Shown: positions 7,435 through 16,167 of the stretch, one piece after another
How positions within the stretch are numbered: the stretch's first letter is position 1
How the letters are laid out: each line of letters starts with the position of its first letter
Origin: Phycicoccus avicenniae_A
GTDB taxonomy: Bacteria; Actinomycetota; Actinomycetes; Actinomycetales; Dermatophilaceae
DNA length: 64,000 nucleotides
Direction of reading: 5' to 3'
Assembly: GCF_050496545.1 (NCBI RefSeq)
Contig: NZ_JBNVZV010000006.1
Coordinates: forward strand, 62,001-126,000
Program-made: the position numbers and the translations under genes
The notes under the pieces: model-generated
Databases searched by the model: none
What the model was told of the DNA's origin: nothing
The model's input: the letters and a program-made list of their open reading frames with translations, nothing else

Positions 7435-8655
7435 TCAGCCCTGCCGTTCCTCGCTCTGTCGGAAGGCGTCGAGCCGGTCGAGGACGTGCAGGCCGAGGTG
7501 CAGCTCGAGGCGGACCCGGCCGTCGCCGAGGTCGGCGCCGACGTGCTCGGCGATGCGGTCCAGCCGGTAGTAGAGGGAGGTCCGGTGGATGAACAGGTCC
7601 TCCGCGGTCCGAGGGGCCGAGCCGCCGCGGTCGAGGAAGGTCCGCAGGGTCTCGACGAGGTGGCCGCCGGTGCGGGCGTCGGCCTCGCGCAGGGCGAGCA
7701 GGCCCGGGGGGACGGCGGTCTCGTCGAGGTCGAGCGGGTCCAGCCGCAGCAGGACGGCGTCGACGCCGAGGTCGTGGTGGGGGAGCACCTGCGGGCGCCC
7801 CGGTCGGCCCGCGCCGGAGGCGGCCAGCCGCGCGAGGCGGGCCGAGCGCCAGGCGTCCGCCGGGTCCGGGACGGCCGGTCCGGTGCCGGCCACCCACTCC
7901 CGCGGCGCGCCGGCGGCCCCGGACAGGCGGGTGACCCACCGGGAGACCGCGGCCTCCACCGCACCGTCGGACGGGCAGGCGGGTCCGCACCAGAGGAGCA
8001 GCGCCAGGGTGCCGTCCGCGACGACGAAGGGCGCCGTGCCCACCCCGGGAGCCGGTGACGAGGCGCCGCGCAGCACCCGCAGCGGCGGGACGTCGGTGTC
8101 GTGGCGCCCGAGCCGGACCGCCGCGACCCGCGTGGAGCCGGCGCCGTCCCAGGCCCCGGCGGCCTCGAGGGCCCGCCGGGCCGGCACCCGGGCCGCGGGG
8201 TCGGTCCCGAGCAGCGCGCCCACCTCCTCCTCGAGCCGCGCCACGCGCCGCCGGTGGGCACCGGCCTCGAGGAGGCCGCCGATGCGCTCGGCCGTCCGGC
8301 GGAGGAGCTCGACCTCCTCGGGCGTGAGGGTGGCGTCGGCGTCGATGACGAGCAGCATCGCGAGCAGCTCGCCCCCCACGCGGACCGGGACGCAGCGTCG
8401 CGCGGTGAGGCCGAGGTCCGCGCGGGCCGGGACCACGCCGTCAGAGGTCCATTCGGCGACGCCGGAGGCGAGGACGTGGGCGGCGACCTCGGGCCCGGCA
8501 TCGCGCTGGAGCACGGCCCGGATCCGGACGGGGTCCTCGTCGCCGAAGTGGCGGCTGGCCCACAGGAGGCGGACGCCGGGGTCGTTGACGACCACCGAGC
8601 GCCGCAGCCGGGCCGCGAGCTCGTCGACCAGCTGCTGGGGATCGTCGTCGACCAC
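7435..8655 (-). CDS. PucR/CdaR-type transcriptional regulator
   Basis: 406 residues. The N-terminal half resembles a GAF/diacid-sensor-like domain (ARRCVPVRVGGELLAMLLVIDAD). A helical segment follows, and the C-terminus is the PucR helix-turn-helix (AEDLFIHRTSLYYRLDRIAEHVG, then VRLELHLGLHVLDRL). Family members sense small metabolites such as purine-catabolism intermediates or diacids. GTG 8655 is 6 nt from a -10 box, so the message is probably leaderless. It is divergent from the SDR at 8775, a possible target. Confidence 0.88.
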   Translation of the reverse strand: MVDDDPQQLVDELAARLRRSVVVNDPGVRLLWASRHFGDEDPVRIRAVLQRDAGPEVAAHVLASGVAEWTSDGVVPARADLGLTARRCVPVRVGGELLAMLLVIDADATLTPEEVELLRRTAERIGGLLEAGAHRRRVARLEEEVGALLGTDPAARVPARRALEAAGAWDGAGSTRVAAVRLGRHDTDVPPLRVLRGASSPAPGVGTAPFVVADGTLALLLWCGPACPSDGAVEAAVSRWVTRLSGAAGAPREWVAGTGPAVPDPADAWRSARLARLAASGAGRPGRPQVLPHHDLGVDAVLLRLDPLDLDETAVPPGLLALREADARTGGHLVETLRTFLDRGGSAPRTAEDLFIHRTSLYYRLDRIAEHVGADLGDGRVRLELHLGLHVLDRLDAFRQSEERQG

Positions 8656-8661
8656 GGGCTG

Positions 8662-8667
8662 ATCCTA
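8662..8667 (-). promoter_or_regulatory. -10 box TAGGAT of the PucR-type gene
   Basis: TAGGAT (read on the minus strand) ends 6 nt before GTG 8655, the spacing expected for a leaderless transcript. Confidence 0.6.
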
Positions 8668-8774
8668 CAAAGCGAGGACGCCCGGTGCGGCCCCTCCGGC
8701 ACGCCGACGGTGACCGACCGGGGGCCGCGGGCAAGGCTGGGCACACGGAGGGAACCGAGCGTCGAGGAGGACCG

Positions 8775-9560
8775 ATGGCCGACGAGCTGGCCGGAGCGGT
8801 GGCCGTCGTGGTCGGCGCCGGGTCGAGCGGTGAGGCCGTGAGCAACGGCGAGGCCGCAGCCCGCACCTTCGCCGCCGAGGGAGCCGCCGTGCTCGCCGTC
8901 GACCGGGACGGCGCCGAGGCCGAACGGGTCGCCGCCCTGGTCGAGGCCGCCGGCGGGCGGGCCGTGGCCGTCCGTGCCGACGCGACGGACCCCGAGGCGA
9001 TGTCCCGCGTCGTCCGCCGCTGCCTCGCCGACCTCGGGCCCCCGAGCGTCCTGCACAACAACGTCGGCCTCGCCCGCCTCGGTGGTCTCGAGGACCTCGA
9101 CGCCGGGGACTGGGACCGGGCGCTCTCGGTCAACCTCCTGTCTGCGGTCGTGGCGTGCCGGGCCGTGGTCCCGGTGATGGTCGCCCACGGCGGCGGGAGC
9201 GTGGTCAACGTGTCGTCGGTGGCCAGCACCCGGTCCACGGGGTACGACTACCTCGCCTACGGGGTCGCGAAGGCCGCGCTCAACCGGCTGACCGCCGGGC
9301 TGGCGCTGGAGTACGCGGACCGCGGGGTGCGGGTCAACGCGGTCCTCCCAGGACTCATCGACACCCCGATGGCCCGACGCCTGCACGCCGAGCAGGGCGG
9401 GGGCGACCTCTCCGCCCGGGACGCGGCGAGCCCGACCGGGGCGATGGGCACGGTGTGGGACGTGGCCAACGCGGCGCTGTTCCTCGCCTCGCCCCGAGCC
9501 GCCTACGTCAGCGGCGTCTGCCTGCCCGTCGACGGTGGCCTGAGCGCCCGCGCCGGCTGA
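8775..9560 (+). CDS. SDR-family oxidoreductase
   Basis: 261 residues. The dinucleotide-binding turn is the long variant GAGSSGEAVSNGEA rather than the compact TGxxxGxG. The usual NNAG is NNVG (LHNNVGLARL). The catalytic triad is present: Ser in NVSSVAS (about 147), Tyr162 and Lys166 (YGVAK). The C-terminal YVSGVCLPVDGGLS is typical of classical SDRs. Substrate unknown. GAGGAGG precedes ATG 8775. It is divergent from a PucR-type regulator. Confidence 0.9.
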   Translation: MADELAGAVAVVVGAGSSGEAVSNGEAAARTFAAEGAAVLAVDRDGAEAERVAALVEAAGGRAVAVRADATDPEAMSRVVRRCLADLGPPSVLHNNVGLARLGGLEDLDAGDWDRALSVNLLSAVVACRAVVPVMVAHGGGSVVNVSSVASTRSTGYDYLAYGVAKAALNRLTAGLALEYADRGVRVNAVLPGLIDTPMARRLHAEQGGGDLSARDAASPTGAMGTVWDVANAALFLASPRAAYVSGVCLPVDGGLSARAG

Positions 9561-9588
9561 CCCCGGGCGCTCCGTGCCCGGCGCCGGC
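9552..9588. terminator. Bidirectional terminator-like hairpin
   Basis: Nested arms GCCGGC (9552-9557/9583-9588) and CCGGGC/GCCCGG (9563-9581) form one hairpin across the convergent ends of the SDR and the membrane-protein gene. Confidence 0.5.
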
Positions 9589-10122
9589 TCACGGCCGGTC
9601 GTCCTCGCCCGCGCCCGGGAGCGCGCGGCCCGCGTGTGACTCCTCGAGGGCCTCGGCCGCCCGCCGCCACGAGCGCTGCGCGAGGAGGCCGGCGACGACG
9701 GACACCACCCCGAGCACCACGAGCCCCACGCTCATCGGCGTGAGCCCCTTGCCCGGGCCGCCGTCGAAGCGCCAGGGGGTGGCGATGAACACCCCGCTCG
9801 TGAGGGCCAGCCCACCGATGACGACCACGGGGTCCCAGCCGGACGGCCGGCGCTGGTGGATCCGCCACCCCGCCACCGCGACCCACACGAAGAGGACGAC
9901 CGCCACCAGGGCCACCGGCGCCAGGAGCACCCGGACGAAACCGGGCGGGTCGCCGTCGACGGGGGAGCGGACCAGGCTCAGGGCGTACCCGACCACGACG
10001 AGCAGGACCACGCCCCAGACGAGGGCGAGGCCGGTGCCCACGGCCCGCCAGAGGTCGGCGGAGTGCACCTCGTGGTCCGGGTCGTGTGCCGTGCCCATGG
10101 GAGGCCGTCCGTGTGTCGTCAC
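9589..10122 (-). CDS. Hypothetical four-helix membrane protein
   Basis: 177 residues with four hydrophobic segments: GLALVWGVVLLVVVGYAL, VLLAPVALVAVVLFVWVAV, VVVIGGLALTSGVFI, and VGLVVLGVVSVVAGLLA. A polar head and an acidic tail (GAGEDDRP) flank them. No family recognised. The start is uncertain: GTG 10122 or ATG 10098 (MGTAHDPD). It lies 10 bp downstream of the acyl-CoA ligase on the same strand and is probably co-transcribed. Confidence 0.7.
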   Translation of the reverse strand: MTTHGRPPMGTAHDPDHEVHSADLWRAVGTGLALVWGVVLLVVVGYALSLVRSPVDGDPPGFVRVLLAPVALVAVVLFVWVAVAGWRIHQRRPSGWDPVVVIGGLALTSGVFIATPWRFDGGPGKGLTPMSVGLVVLGVVSVVAGLLAQRSWRRAAEALEESHAGRALPGAGEDDRP

Positions 10123-10132
10123 CGCGTCGGCG

Positions 10133-11623
10133 TCACTCCGCCGGCGCGTGGACCTCTCGGCGCAGGATCTTGCCGGTCGGACCCTTGGGGAGCGCGTCGA
10201 CGACCCACACCGTGCGTGGGTACTTGTAGGCCGCGATCCGCTCCTTGGTGAACGCGATGATCTCGTCGGTGCTCGCCGTCGCGCCCTCGCGCAGCGCCAC
10301 CGCCGCGCCGACCTGCTCGCCGTAGAGCTCGTCGGGGATGCCGACGACCGCGACCTCGAGGACGTCGGGGTGGGTGTAGATGACCTCCTCGACCTCGCGC
10401 GGGTACACGTTCATGCCGCCGCGCAGGATCATGTCCTTCTTGCGGTCGACGATCGTGAAGTACCCCTCGTCGTCCATCGTCGCGAGGTCGCCGGTGCGGA
10501 ACCAGCCGTCGGGGATGGCCTCGGCGGTGGCCTCGGGCTTGTTCCAGTAGCCCTTCATGACGTTGTCGCCGCGGATGGCGATCTCGCCGACCTCGCCGAC
10601 CGGAACCTCGTTGCCGTCGAGGTCGACGCACCGCATCTCGCAGCCGGGGATGGCCAGGCCGATGGTGCCGGGCTTGCGCTCCTTGTCGGGCATGTTGAAG
10701 CTCGCGACGGGGCTCGTCTCGGAGAGGCCGTAGCCCTCGAGGATGACGCAGCCGAACTTCTCCTCGAAGGAGCGCATCACCTCCAGCGGCATCGCGGACC
10801 CGCCACTGGCACAGGTGCGCAGGCTGCTCGCGTCCATGCCGTCCGAGCTCGGGTGGTTGAGGATCGCGGCGTACATCGTCGGCACGCCCTGCATGATCGT
10901 CACCCGCTCCTTCTCGATGACCTCGATGGCCGCCTGCGGGTCGAAGCGCGGGATGAGCGCGAGCGAGGCACCGGCGATGGTCGCGGCGTTGAGACCGACG
11001 ACGAGGCCGAAGACGTGGAAGAGCGGGAGGCATCCCATGACGACGTCGTCCGAGGTCATCTCCTGGATGACCTTGGCGGAGCGCATCGCGTTGAGGTGGA
11101 TGTTGCTGTGGGTCAGCTCGGCGCCCTTGGGCCGGCCGGTCGTGCCGGAGGTGTAGAGGATGATCGCCGTGTCGTCGTCCTCGCGGGCGTGCGGCTCGGC
11201 CAGCGGCTCGCCGCCCTCGAAGTCCTCCGGGCCCATCGCGCCGGTGCGCACGACCCTCGTGCCGCTGTTCTCGGCGCCCTTGGTGGCCTCCTCGACGAAG
11301 TCGGGCCACACGAAGGCGATCTTCGCGCCGGAGTCGGTGAAGAAGTAGTCGATCTCCCCGGCCTTGAGCAGCGGGTTCATCGGGACGACGATGCCGCCGG
11401 CGAGCAGGATGCCCCAGTACACGACGGGGAAGGCCGGCACGTTCGGGAGGATGACCGCCACCCGGTCGCCGGGCTGGATGCCGTTCTCGCGCAGGGTTCC
11501 CGCCACCTTGGCGGCCATCCCGTGCAGCTGCGCGTACGTGACCCCCTGGCCGTTGACCCGCAGGGCGTCCTTCTCGGGCAGCTCGGCGGCGGTCGTCGTG
11601 AGGTTCGTCGCGAGGTTGGTCAT
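10133..11623 (-). CDS. Long-chain fatty acid-CoA ligase-like AMP-binding enzyme
   Basis: 496 residues, full ANL-superfamily length. The P-loop is YTSGTTGRPKGAELTH, with aromatic/adenine motif ILEGYGLSETSP and hinge GWFRTGDLATMDDEGYFTIVDRKKDMI. The catalytic lysine region near the end is LPKGPTGKILRRE. It activates a carboxylate as acyl-AMP and then the CoA thioester. Fatty acid is the likely substrate by resemblance, but chain length cannot be read. AGGAG lies just before ATG 11623. Confidence 0.9.
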   Translation of the reverse strand: MTNLATNLTTTAAELPEKDALRVNGQGVTYAQLHGMAAKVAGTLRENGIQPGDRVAVILPNVPAFPVVYWGILLAGGIVVPMNPLLKAGEIDYFFTDSGAKIAFVWPDFVEEATKGAENSGTRVVRTGAMGPEDFEGGEPLAEPHAREDDDTAIILYTSGTTGRPKGAELTHSNIHLNAMRSAKVIQEMTSDDVVMGCLPLFHVFGLVVGLNAATIAGASLALIPRFDPQAAIEVIEKERVTIMQGVPTMYAAILNHPSSDGMDASSLRTCASGGSAMPLEVMRSFEEKFGCVILEGYGLSETSPVASFNMPDKERKPGTIGLAIPGCEMRCVDLDGNEVPVGEVGEIAIRGDNVMKGYWNKPEATAEAIPDGWFRTGDLATMDDEGYFTIVDRKKDMILRGGMNVYPREVEEVIYTHPDVLEVAVVGIPDELYGEQVGAAVALREGATASTDEIIAFTKERIAAYKYPRTVWVVDALPKGPTGKILRREVHAPAE

Positions 11624-11781
11624 CGGTGCTCCTGGGGTCCGGCGTCGGTGACGGTCCGCCCCATCCTCATACGGAAGCGGTCCCCACCGCCAGAGGCTCG
11701 ACGGATCGCCGCGAGCGCCGGACGTGCGTGCCGTACCCGTGCCACACTGCGCCGGGCAGCCGAGCGAACGGGGGAGTGGTC

Positions 11782-12816
11782 GTGGGACGCAGGTCGATGG
11801 TCCTCGCGGTGGTGTCGGCGGTGCTCGCCGCCGCGACGGTGGCGGGAACGGGTCCGGCCGCGGCGCAGCCGACCGCGGCGGCTCCCTCGGCGGGGTCGGA
11901 GTCCGGGGTGACGGCGGCCGCGGCCAGGGGGCCGAGGCTGGGCTGCGGGTTCGACCTCAGCGTGGCCTCCCCCTCGGGAGAGCTGGCCGCGCTCGGGTAC
12001 GGCGACCCGTGGACCTCGACGTGGACGTCCGTCTACAGCCGCGGCAGGCTCGGGGTCACCGCCCTCGGGGACACGACGTCGTGGAGGACCCCGTCCTTCA
12101 ACTACCGGCGGAGCCTGTCGGTGCGAGGGGGGACGCTCTGGCTCGACGACGCCCGGTTCCGCCACGACCAGAGCAGCGCCGACGCCCGGACGACGTCCCG
12201 TGCGGTGGCGTCCGGATGGGGCTCGGTGACCCGGATGGTCGACGTCTCCACGACGTCCGGGAGCTCGATCCGCAAGAACGGCTACCTGTACGCGCTGCGG
12301 CCCTCGCTCGGCGTGCTGGCCCGCTACCGGGTCACCGAGCCGGTCTTCGAGAGCGTGAAGGTGGCCCGGGCCGGTTCCCGGAGTGGCTACGGCAGGGTCC
12401 GGACGCTCGCCCTGGCCTTCACCCTCGAGCGCCCGGGGCGTCCTGTGTCCGACGTCCTCATCGCGACGACCAGCGCCGGCCGCCTGTACCTCATCGAGGT
12501 ACCCCGGACCGCGACCTTCGCGCCCCGGCCCGTCCTCCTGCGGTCCTCGGGGTGGACGGTCGACGACCTCGCGGTGAGCGACTGCACCGGCGGTCCCGCC
12601 TCGCACCAGACCGTCATGAGCGTCAGCTCCGCGACGCACCGCGCGCGGCTGCACCACCTCGGGAGGGTCGACCTCACGGCGAAGGGTGCGGCGTCGACGT
12701 CGCTCGTCTCCCAGGGGGTCCTTCCCGGGCCGTGGCCGTTCGTGCGTGCCTCGTCCGAGGTGTATTGGGGCTTCTACCAGAGCCGCTGGGTGCGGTCGGG
12801 GTCCGTCCTGCCCTGA
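11782..12816 (+). CDS. Secreted hypothetical protein
   Basis: 344 residues. GTG 11782 follows GGGGGA with 6-nt spacing and gives a signal peptide (GRRSMVLAVVSAVLAAATVAG, cleavage near AAAQP). The mature part has repeated short beta-strand patterns with W and Y/F positions (WTSVYSRGRLGVTALGDTTSW; YLYALRPSLGVLARYRVTEP). It resembles tachylectin-like or beta-propeller secreted proteins, but no family is recognised with confidence. Two Cys remain (LGCGF; SDCTG) and could form a disulfide. Confidence 0.75.
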   Translation: MGRRSMVLAVVSAVLAAATVAGTGPAAAQPTAAAPSAGSESGVTAAAARGPRLGCGFDLSVASPSGELAALGYGDPWTSTWTSVYSRGRLGVTALGDTTSWRTPSFNYRRSLSVRGGTLWLDDARFRHDQSSADARTTSRAVASGWGSVTRMVDVSTTSGSSIRKNGYLYALRPSLGVLARYRVTEPVFESVKVARAGSRSGYGRVRTLALAFTLERPGRPVSDVLIATTSAGRLYLIEVPRTATFAPRPVLLRSSGWTVDDLAVSDCTGGPASHQTVMSVSSATHRARLHHLGRVDLTAKGAASTSLVSQGVLPGPWPFVRASSEVYWGFYQSRWVRSGSVLP

Positions 12817-12821
12817 GGCCC

Positions 12822-12827
12822 TAGCCT
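12822..12827 (+). promoter_or_regulatory. -10 box TAGCCT, leaderless start at 12835
   Basis: TAGCCT ends 7 nt before GTG 12835; no Shine-Dalgarno is present. Confidence 0.5.
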
Positions 12828-12834
12828 CGAGCGG

Positions 12835-13365
12835 GTGATCACGACCGAGGTCTTCCTCCGGTACTGCGACGAGTCCCTCGACCAGTACGCCGCGATCTGC
12901 CGCGCGCTCGGCGACGACGGCGTCAACGCCCGGCTCCCCGAGCTGCCCGGGTCGAACAGCGCGTTCGCGCTCGTGACCCACGTCGCGGGGGTGATGGCGC
13001 GCTGGGGGCGGACGGTCAACCGCGGGATCGAGGTGCCTCGCGACCGGCCGGCGGAGTTCACCGCCACCGGGACGGTCGAGGAGGCGCTGGCGCTGCTGGC
13101 CGCCGCGCGCACGGGCCTCCACGAGGACGTGCTGGCGTGCGACCCGGGCGCACCCCCGCGCAACCCGCCACCCGACGAGCCGGACGCCTACGCGACGCAA
13201 GGCGACGTCCTGCTGCACGTCTACGAGGAGCTCGCGCAGCACCTGGGCCAGCTCGAGGTGACGCGCGACGTGCTCGGGGCGGAGCCCCGCCGGCGGGCAG
13301 GGGGCCGACGGGGCTCCGGGTCGAGTCCAGCCGACCCCGGGGACGCGGCGCGCGACGACGCCTGA
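12835..13365 (+). CDS. DinB/DUF664-like protein
   Basis: 176 residues, all-helical, with the DinB-superfamily metal-site pattern: ALVTHVAGVMARW (first His) and LLHVYEELAQHLGQLE (second and third His). Actinobacterial members include mycothiol-dependent S-transferases and maleylpyruvate isomerases, as well as many of unknown function. The tail after about residue 145 is low-complexity, Gly/Arg/Asp-rich. GTG start inferred from the adjacent -10 box. Confidence 0.8.
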   Translation: MITTEVFLRYCDESLDQYAAICRALGDDGVNARLPELPGSNSAFALVTHVAGVMARWGRTVNRGIEVPRDRPAEFTATGTVEEALALLAAARTGLHEDVLACDPGAPPRNPPPDEPDAYATQGDVLLHVYEELAQHLGQLEVTRDVLGAEPRRRAGGRRGSGSSPADPGDAARDDA

Positions 13366-13478
13366 CGGGTGGCAGGCCCTGTACGTCCTCGGGGGCCGGC
13401 TGCTCAGGGAGGACGCTAGGGCCGCCGGGCGGGACGCGGACAGTGGCCGATGGTCCTACGACCACCCCTGACCAGGGC

Positions 13479-13484
13479 TAGGCT
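13479..13484 (+). promoter_or_regulatory. -10 box TAGGCT upstream of the 13530 gene
   Basis: TAGGCT in GGGCTAGGCTCG lies 45 nt before GTG 13530. That leaves room for a short leader carrying the GAGGGGGGA ribosome site. Confidence 0.4.
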
Positions 13485-13529
13485 CGCGCTCGCGCGGGAG
13501 GGGCCCGCGCCTCTGAGGGGGGATCCACG

Positions 13530-13889
13530 GTGCTCGGTCTGTCCAACGCCCCGGGCCTGCTGCTGCAGCTCGTCCACGTCGTGCCGCCGCTCGTCGGCCT
13601 CGTGCTCGTGGCCCGGGTCCGCACCACCCGGCGCTGGCGCACCTGGGCCCTGCTGTCCTTCGGGCTCTCGTCCGGCCTGGCCCTGCTCTCGACCCTGCTG
13701 AGCGTGGCCGTCGTCTCCGGGTTCCGGCCCGGAGGGAGCTTCCAGCTGTACGGGATCCTGTCGGCGGGGCTCGGCCTGCTCTCGCTCGTGGCGGCCGGCC
13801 TCGGCGTCGCGGCGGTCGTCGCGGACCGGACCGACGACGCACCGGCGCCGGGTGCGCCACCCGTGCAGCCCTACCCGCCGGCGCGCTGA
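13530..13889 (+). CDS. Small hypothetical membrane protein
   Basis: 119 residues with three hydrophobic segments: LLLQLVHVVPPLVGLVLVA, ALLSFGLSSGLALLSTLLSVAVV, and GLLSLVAAGLGVAAVVA. The tail is proline-rich (GAPPVQPYPPAR). GAGGGGGGA sits before GTG 13530. No family recognised. It lies just upstream of ligA but has its own promoter and is unlikely to be functionally linked. Confidence 0.7.
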   Translation: MLGLSNAPGLLLQLVHVVPPLVGLVLVARVRTTRRWRTWALLSFGLSSGLALLSTLLSVAVVSGFRPGGSFQLYGILSAGLGLLSLVAAGLGVAAVVADRTDDAPAPGAPPVQPYPPAR

Positions 13890-13928
13890 GCAGCGCGTCG
13901 GGGCGGGCCGGGCGTCGGTGGTCTGCGG

Positions 13929-13934
13929 CAGGAT
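13929..13934 (+). promoter_or_regulatory. -10 box CAGGAT of ligA, leaderless start
   Basis: CAGGAT ends 6 nt before GTG 13941, and no ribosome-binding site is present. Confidence 0.55.
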
Positions 13935-13940
13935 TGCCCC

Positions 13941-16103
13941 GTGAGCGCGACGCCGACCGACCCCGCAGTGCAGCAGCCCGCCGACACCGTCCCCGCCGAC
14001 GTCCGGCACGAGTGGGAGACGCTCGCGGAGGAGGCGCTGGGCCACCAGTTCGCCTACCACGTCAAGGACGCGCCGACCGTCAGCGACGGCCAGTACGACA
14101 CGCTGATGCGCCGGCTCAACGCCATCGAGGACGAGCACCCCTCGCTGCGCACCCCGGAGAGCCCGACCCAGCAGGTCGGTGGCGCGATCTTCTCCACCGA
14201 GTTCCAGGCCGTCGACCACCTCGAGCGGATGCTCAGCCTCGACAACGCCTTCTCCACCGACGAGATGCTGGAGTGGAACGCCCGGGTCACGCGCGACGCC
14301 GGCGGCGCCGCGCTGCACTACCTCTGCGAGCTGAAGATCGACGGGCTCGCCGTCAACCTCCTGTACGAGAAGGGCCGTCTCAGCCGGGCCCTGACCCGCG
14401 GTGACGGCCGCACCGGCGAGGACGTCACGCTCAACGTCCGCACGGTGCGCGGCATCCCCACCGAGCTCGCCGGCACGAAGGCCCACCCGGTGCCCGACCT
14501 CGTCGAGGTGCGCGGCGAGGTGTACTTCCCCATCGAGGCCTTCGGCGAGCTCAACGCGCAGCTCGTCGAGGCCGGCAAGCCGCCCTACGCCAACCCGCGC
14601 AACACCGCCGCGGGGTCGCTGCGGCAGAAGGACCCTCGCGTCACGGCGAGCCGCGAGCTGCGGATGCTCGTCCACGGCCTGGGCAAGCGCGAGGGCTTCG
14701 ACCTCACCCGCCAGAGCGAGGCCTACGCCGCGCTCGAGGCCTGGGGCCTGCCGGTCTCCAGCCACTTCCGTGTGGTCGACACCATCGAGGAGGTCAACGC
14801 CTTCATCGCGCACACGGGCGAGCACCGGCACGACGTCGAGCACGAGATCGACGGCGTCGTCGTCAAGATCGACGAGATCTCGGTGCAGCGCCGGCTCGGC
14901 TCCACCTCGCGCGCGCCCCGCTGGGCCATCGCCTTCAAGTACCCGCCGGAGGAGGTCAACACGACGCTCCTCGACATCCAGGTCAACGTCGGCCGCACCG
15001 GCCGGGTCACGCCCTTCGGCGTCATGGAGCCGGTCGTCGTCGCGGGGTCCACCGTCGAGCGGGCCACGCTGCACAACGCCACCGAGGTCGTCCGCAAGGG
15101 CGTGCTCATCGGGGACACCGTCGTCCTGCGCAAGGCCGGCGACGTCATCCCCGAGATCCTCGGCCCGGTCGTCGACCTGCGGGACGGCACCGAGCGCGAG
15201 TTCGTCATGCCCACCGACTGCCCCGCGTGCGGCACCGCGCTGGCCCCCGAGAAGGAGGGCGACAAGGACATCCGCTGCCCGAACAGCCGGTCCTGTCCGG
15301 CCCAGCTGCGCGAGCGGCTGTCCAGCCTGGCCGGCCGCGGCGCCTTCGACATCGAGGCCCTGGGGTGGGAGGGCTCGGTGGCGCTGCTCGACTCCGGCGT
15401 CCTCGACGACCCCGAGCTCGGTGGCCCCAGCGAGGCGATGCTGTTCTCGCTCACCGCCGCCGACGTCGCCAAGGTCCCGCTCTACACGCGCGCCGCCAAG
15501 AAGACCGACCCTGCAGACGCCGTCGTCGACGGTCGCGTGCTGTCGGCGAACGGGCAGAAGCTCGTCGACAACCTCGGCCAGGCGAGGCAGCAGCCGCTGT
15601 GGCGCGTCCTGGTCGCCCTGTCGATCCGCCACGTCGGGCCCACCGCGGCGCGGGCGCTCGCGCAGCACCTCGGCTCCGTGCAGCGCATCCGCGAGGCGAG
15701 CCTCGAGGAGCTCGCCGGCGTCGAGGGCGTCGGTCCGGTCATCGCCGAGGCGGTCCGCGACTGGTTCGACCGCGAGGGCAACGACTGGCACGTGCGCATC
15801 GTCGAGCGCTGGGCGCAGGACGGCGTGCGGATGGAGGACGAGCGCGACGAGTCCGTCGAGCAGACCCTCGCCGGGCTCACCGTCGTCGTCACCGGCTCCC
15901 TGCCCGGGTACTCGCGCGACGAGACCAAGGAGGCGATCCTCGCCCGCGGCGGCAAGGCGAGCGGGTCGGTCTCGAAGAAGACCGACTACGTCGTCGTCGG
16001 CGAGAACGCCGGCTCCAAGGAGGACAAGGCCCGAGAGCTCGGGCTGACCATCCTCGACGAGGCCCAGTTCACCCGGCTCCTCGAGACCGGCTCGCCCGAC
16101 TGA
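13941..16103 (+). CDS. ligA: NAD-dependent DNA ligase LigA
   Basis: 720 residues with all LigA domains in order. These are the N-terminal Ia domain (HVKDAPTVSDGQYDTLMRRL), the adenylation domain with nucleophile Lys132 in CELKIDGLAVN, and the OB fold. Next come a four-Cys zinc finger (CPACGTAL, then CPNSRSCPAQLRE), helix-hairpin-helix repeats (VEGVGPVIAEAV) and a C-terminal BRCT domain (LAGLTVVVTGSLPGYSRDE). It seals nicks in DNA replication and repair using NAD. Length is normal for actinobacteria, slightly longer than E. coli LigA. Confidence 0.98.
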   Translation: MSATPTDPAVQQPADTVPADVRHEWETLAEEALGHQFAYHVKDAPTVSDGQYDTLMRRLNAIEDEHPSLRTPESPTQQVGGAIFSTEFQAVDHLERMLSLDNAFSTDEMLEWNARVTRDAGGAALHYLCELKIDGLAVNLLYEKGRLSRALTRGDGRTGEDVTLNVRTVRGIPTELAGTKAHPVPDLVEVRGEVYFPIEAFGELNAQLVEAGKPPYANPRNTAAGSLRQKDPRVTASRELRMLVHGLGKREGFDLTRQSEAYAALEAWGLPVSSHFRVVDTIEEVNAFIAHTGEHRHDVEHEIDGVVVKIDEISVQRRLGSTSRAPRWAIAFKYPPEEVNTTLLDIQVNVGRTGRVTPFGVMEPVVVAGSTVERATLHNATEVVRKGVLIGDTVVLRKAGDVIPEILGPVVDLRDGTEREFVMPTDCPACGTALAPEKEGDKDIRCPNSRSCPAQLRERLSSLAGRGAFDIEALGWEGSVALLDSGVLDDPELGGPSEAMLFSLTAADVAKVPLYTRAAKKTDPADAVVDGRVLSANGQKLVDNLGQARQQPLWRVLVALSIRHVGPTAARALAQHLGSVQRIREASLEELAGVEGVGPVIAEAVRDWFDREGNDWHVRIVERWAQDGVRMEDERDESVEQTLAGLTVVVTGSLPGYSRDETKEAILARGGKASGSVSKKTDYVVVGENAGSKEDKARELGLTILDEAQFTRLLETGSPD

Positions 16104-16117
16104 CACGAGACGCCGGA

Positions 16118-16157
16118 CGACCCGGCGGGCCTGGATCGGCGATGGCCCGCCGGGTCG
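16118..16157. terminator. Bidirectional terminator between ligA and the VWA gene
   Basis: A perfect 14-bp stem (CGACCCGGCGGGCC/GGCCCGCCGGGTCG) with a 12-nt loop, placed between convergent stop codons at 16103 and 16168. Confidence 0.85.
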
Positions 16158-16167
16158 CGTTCGGGGG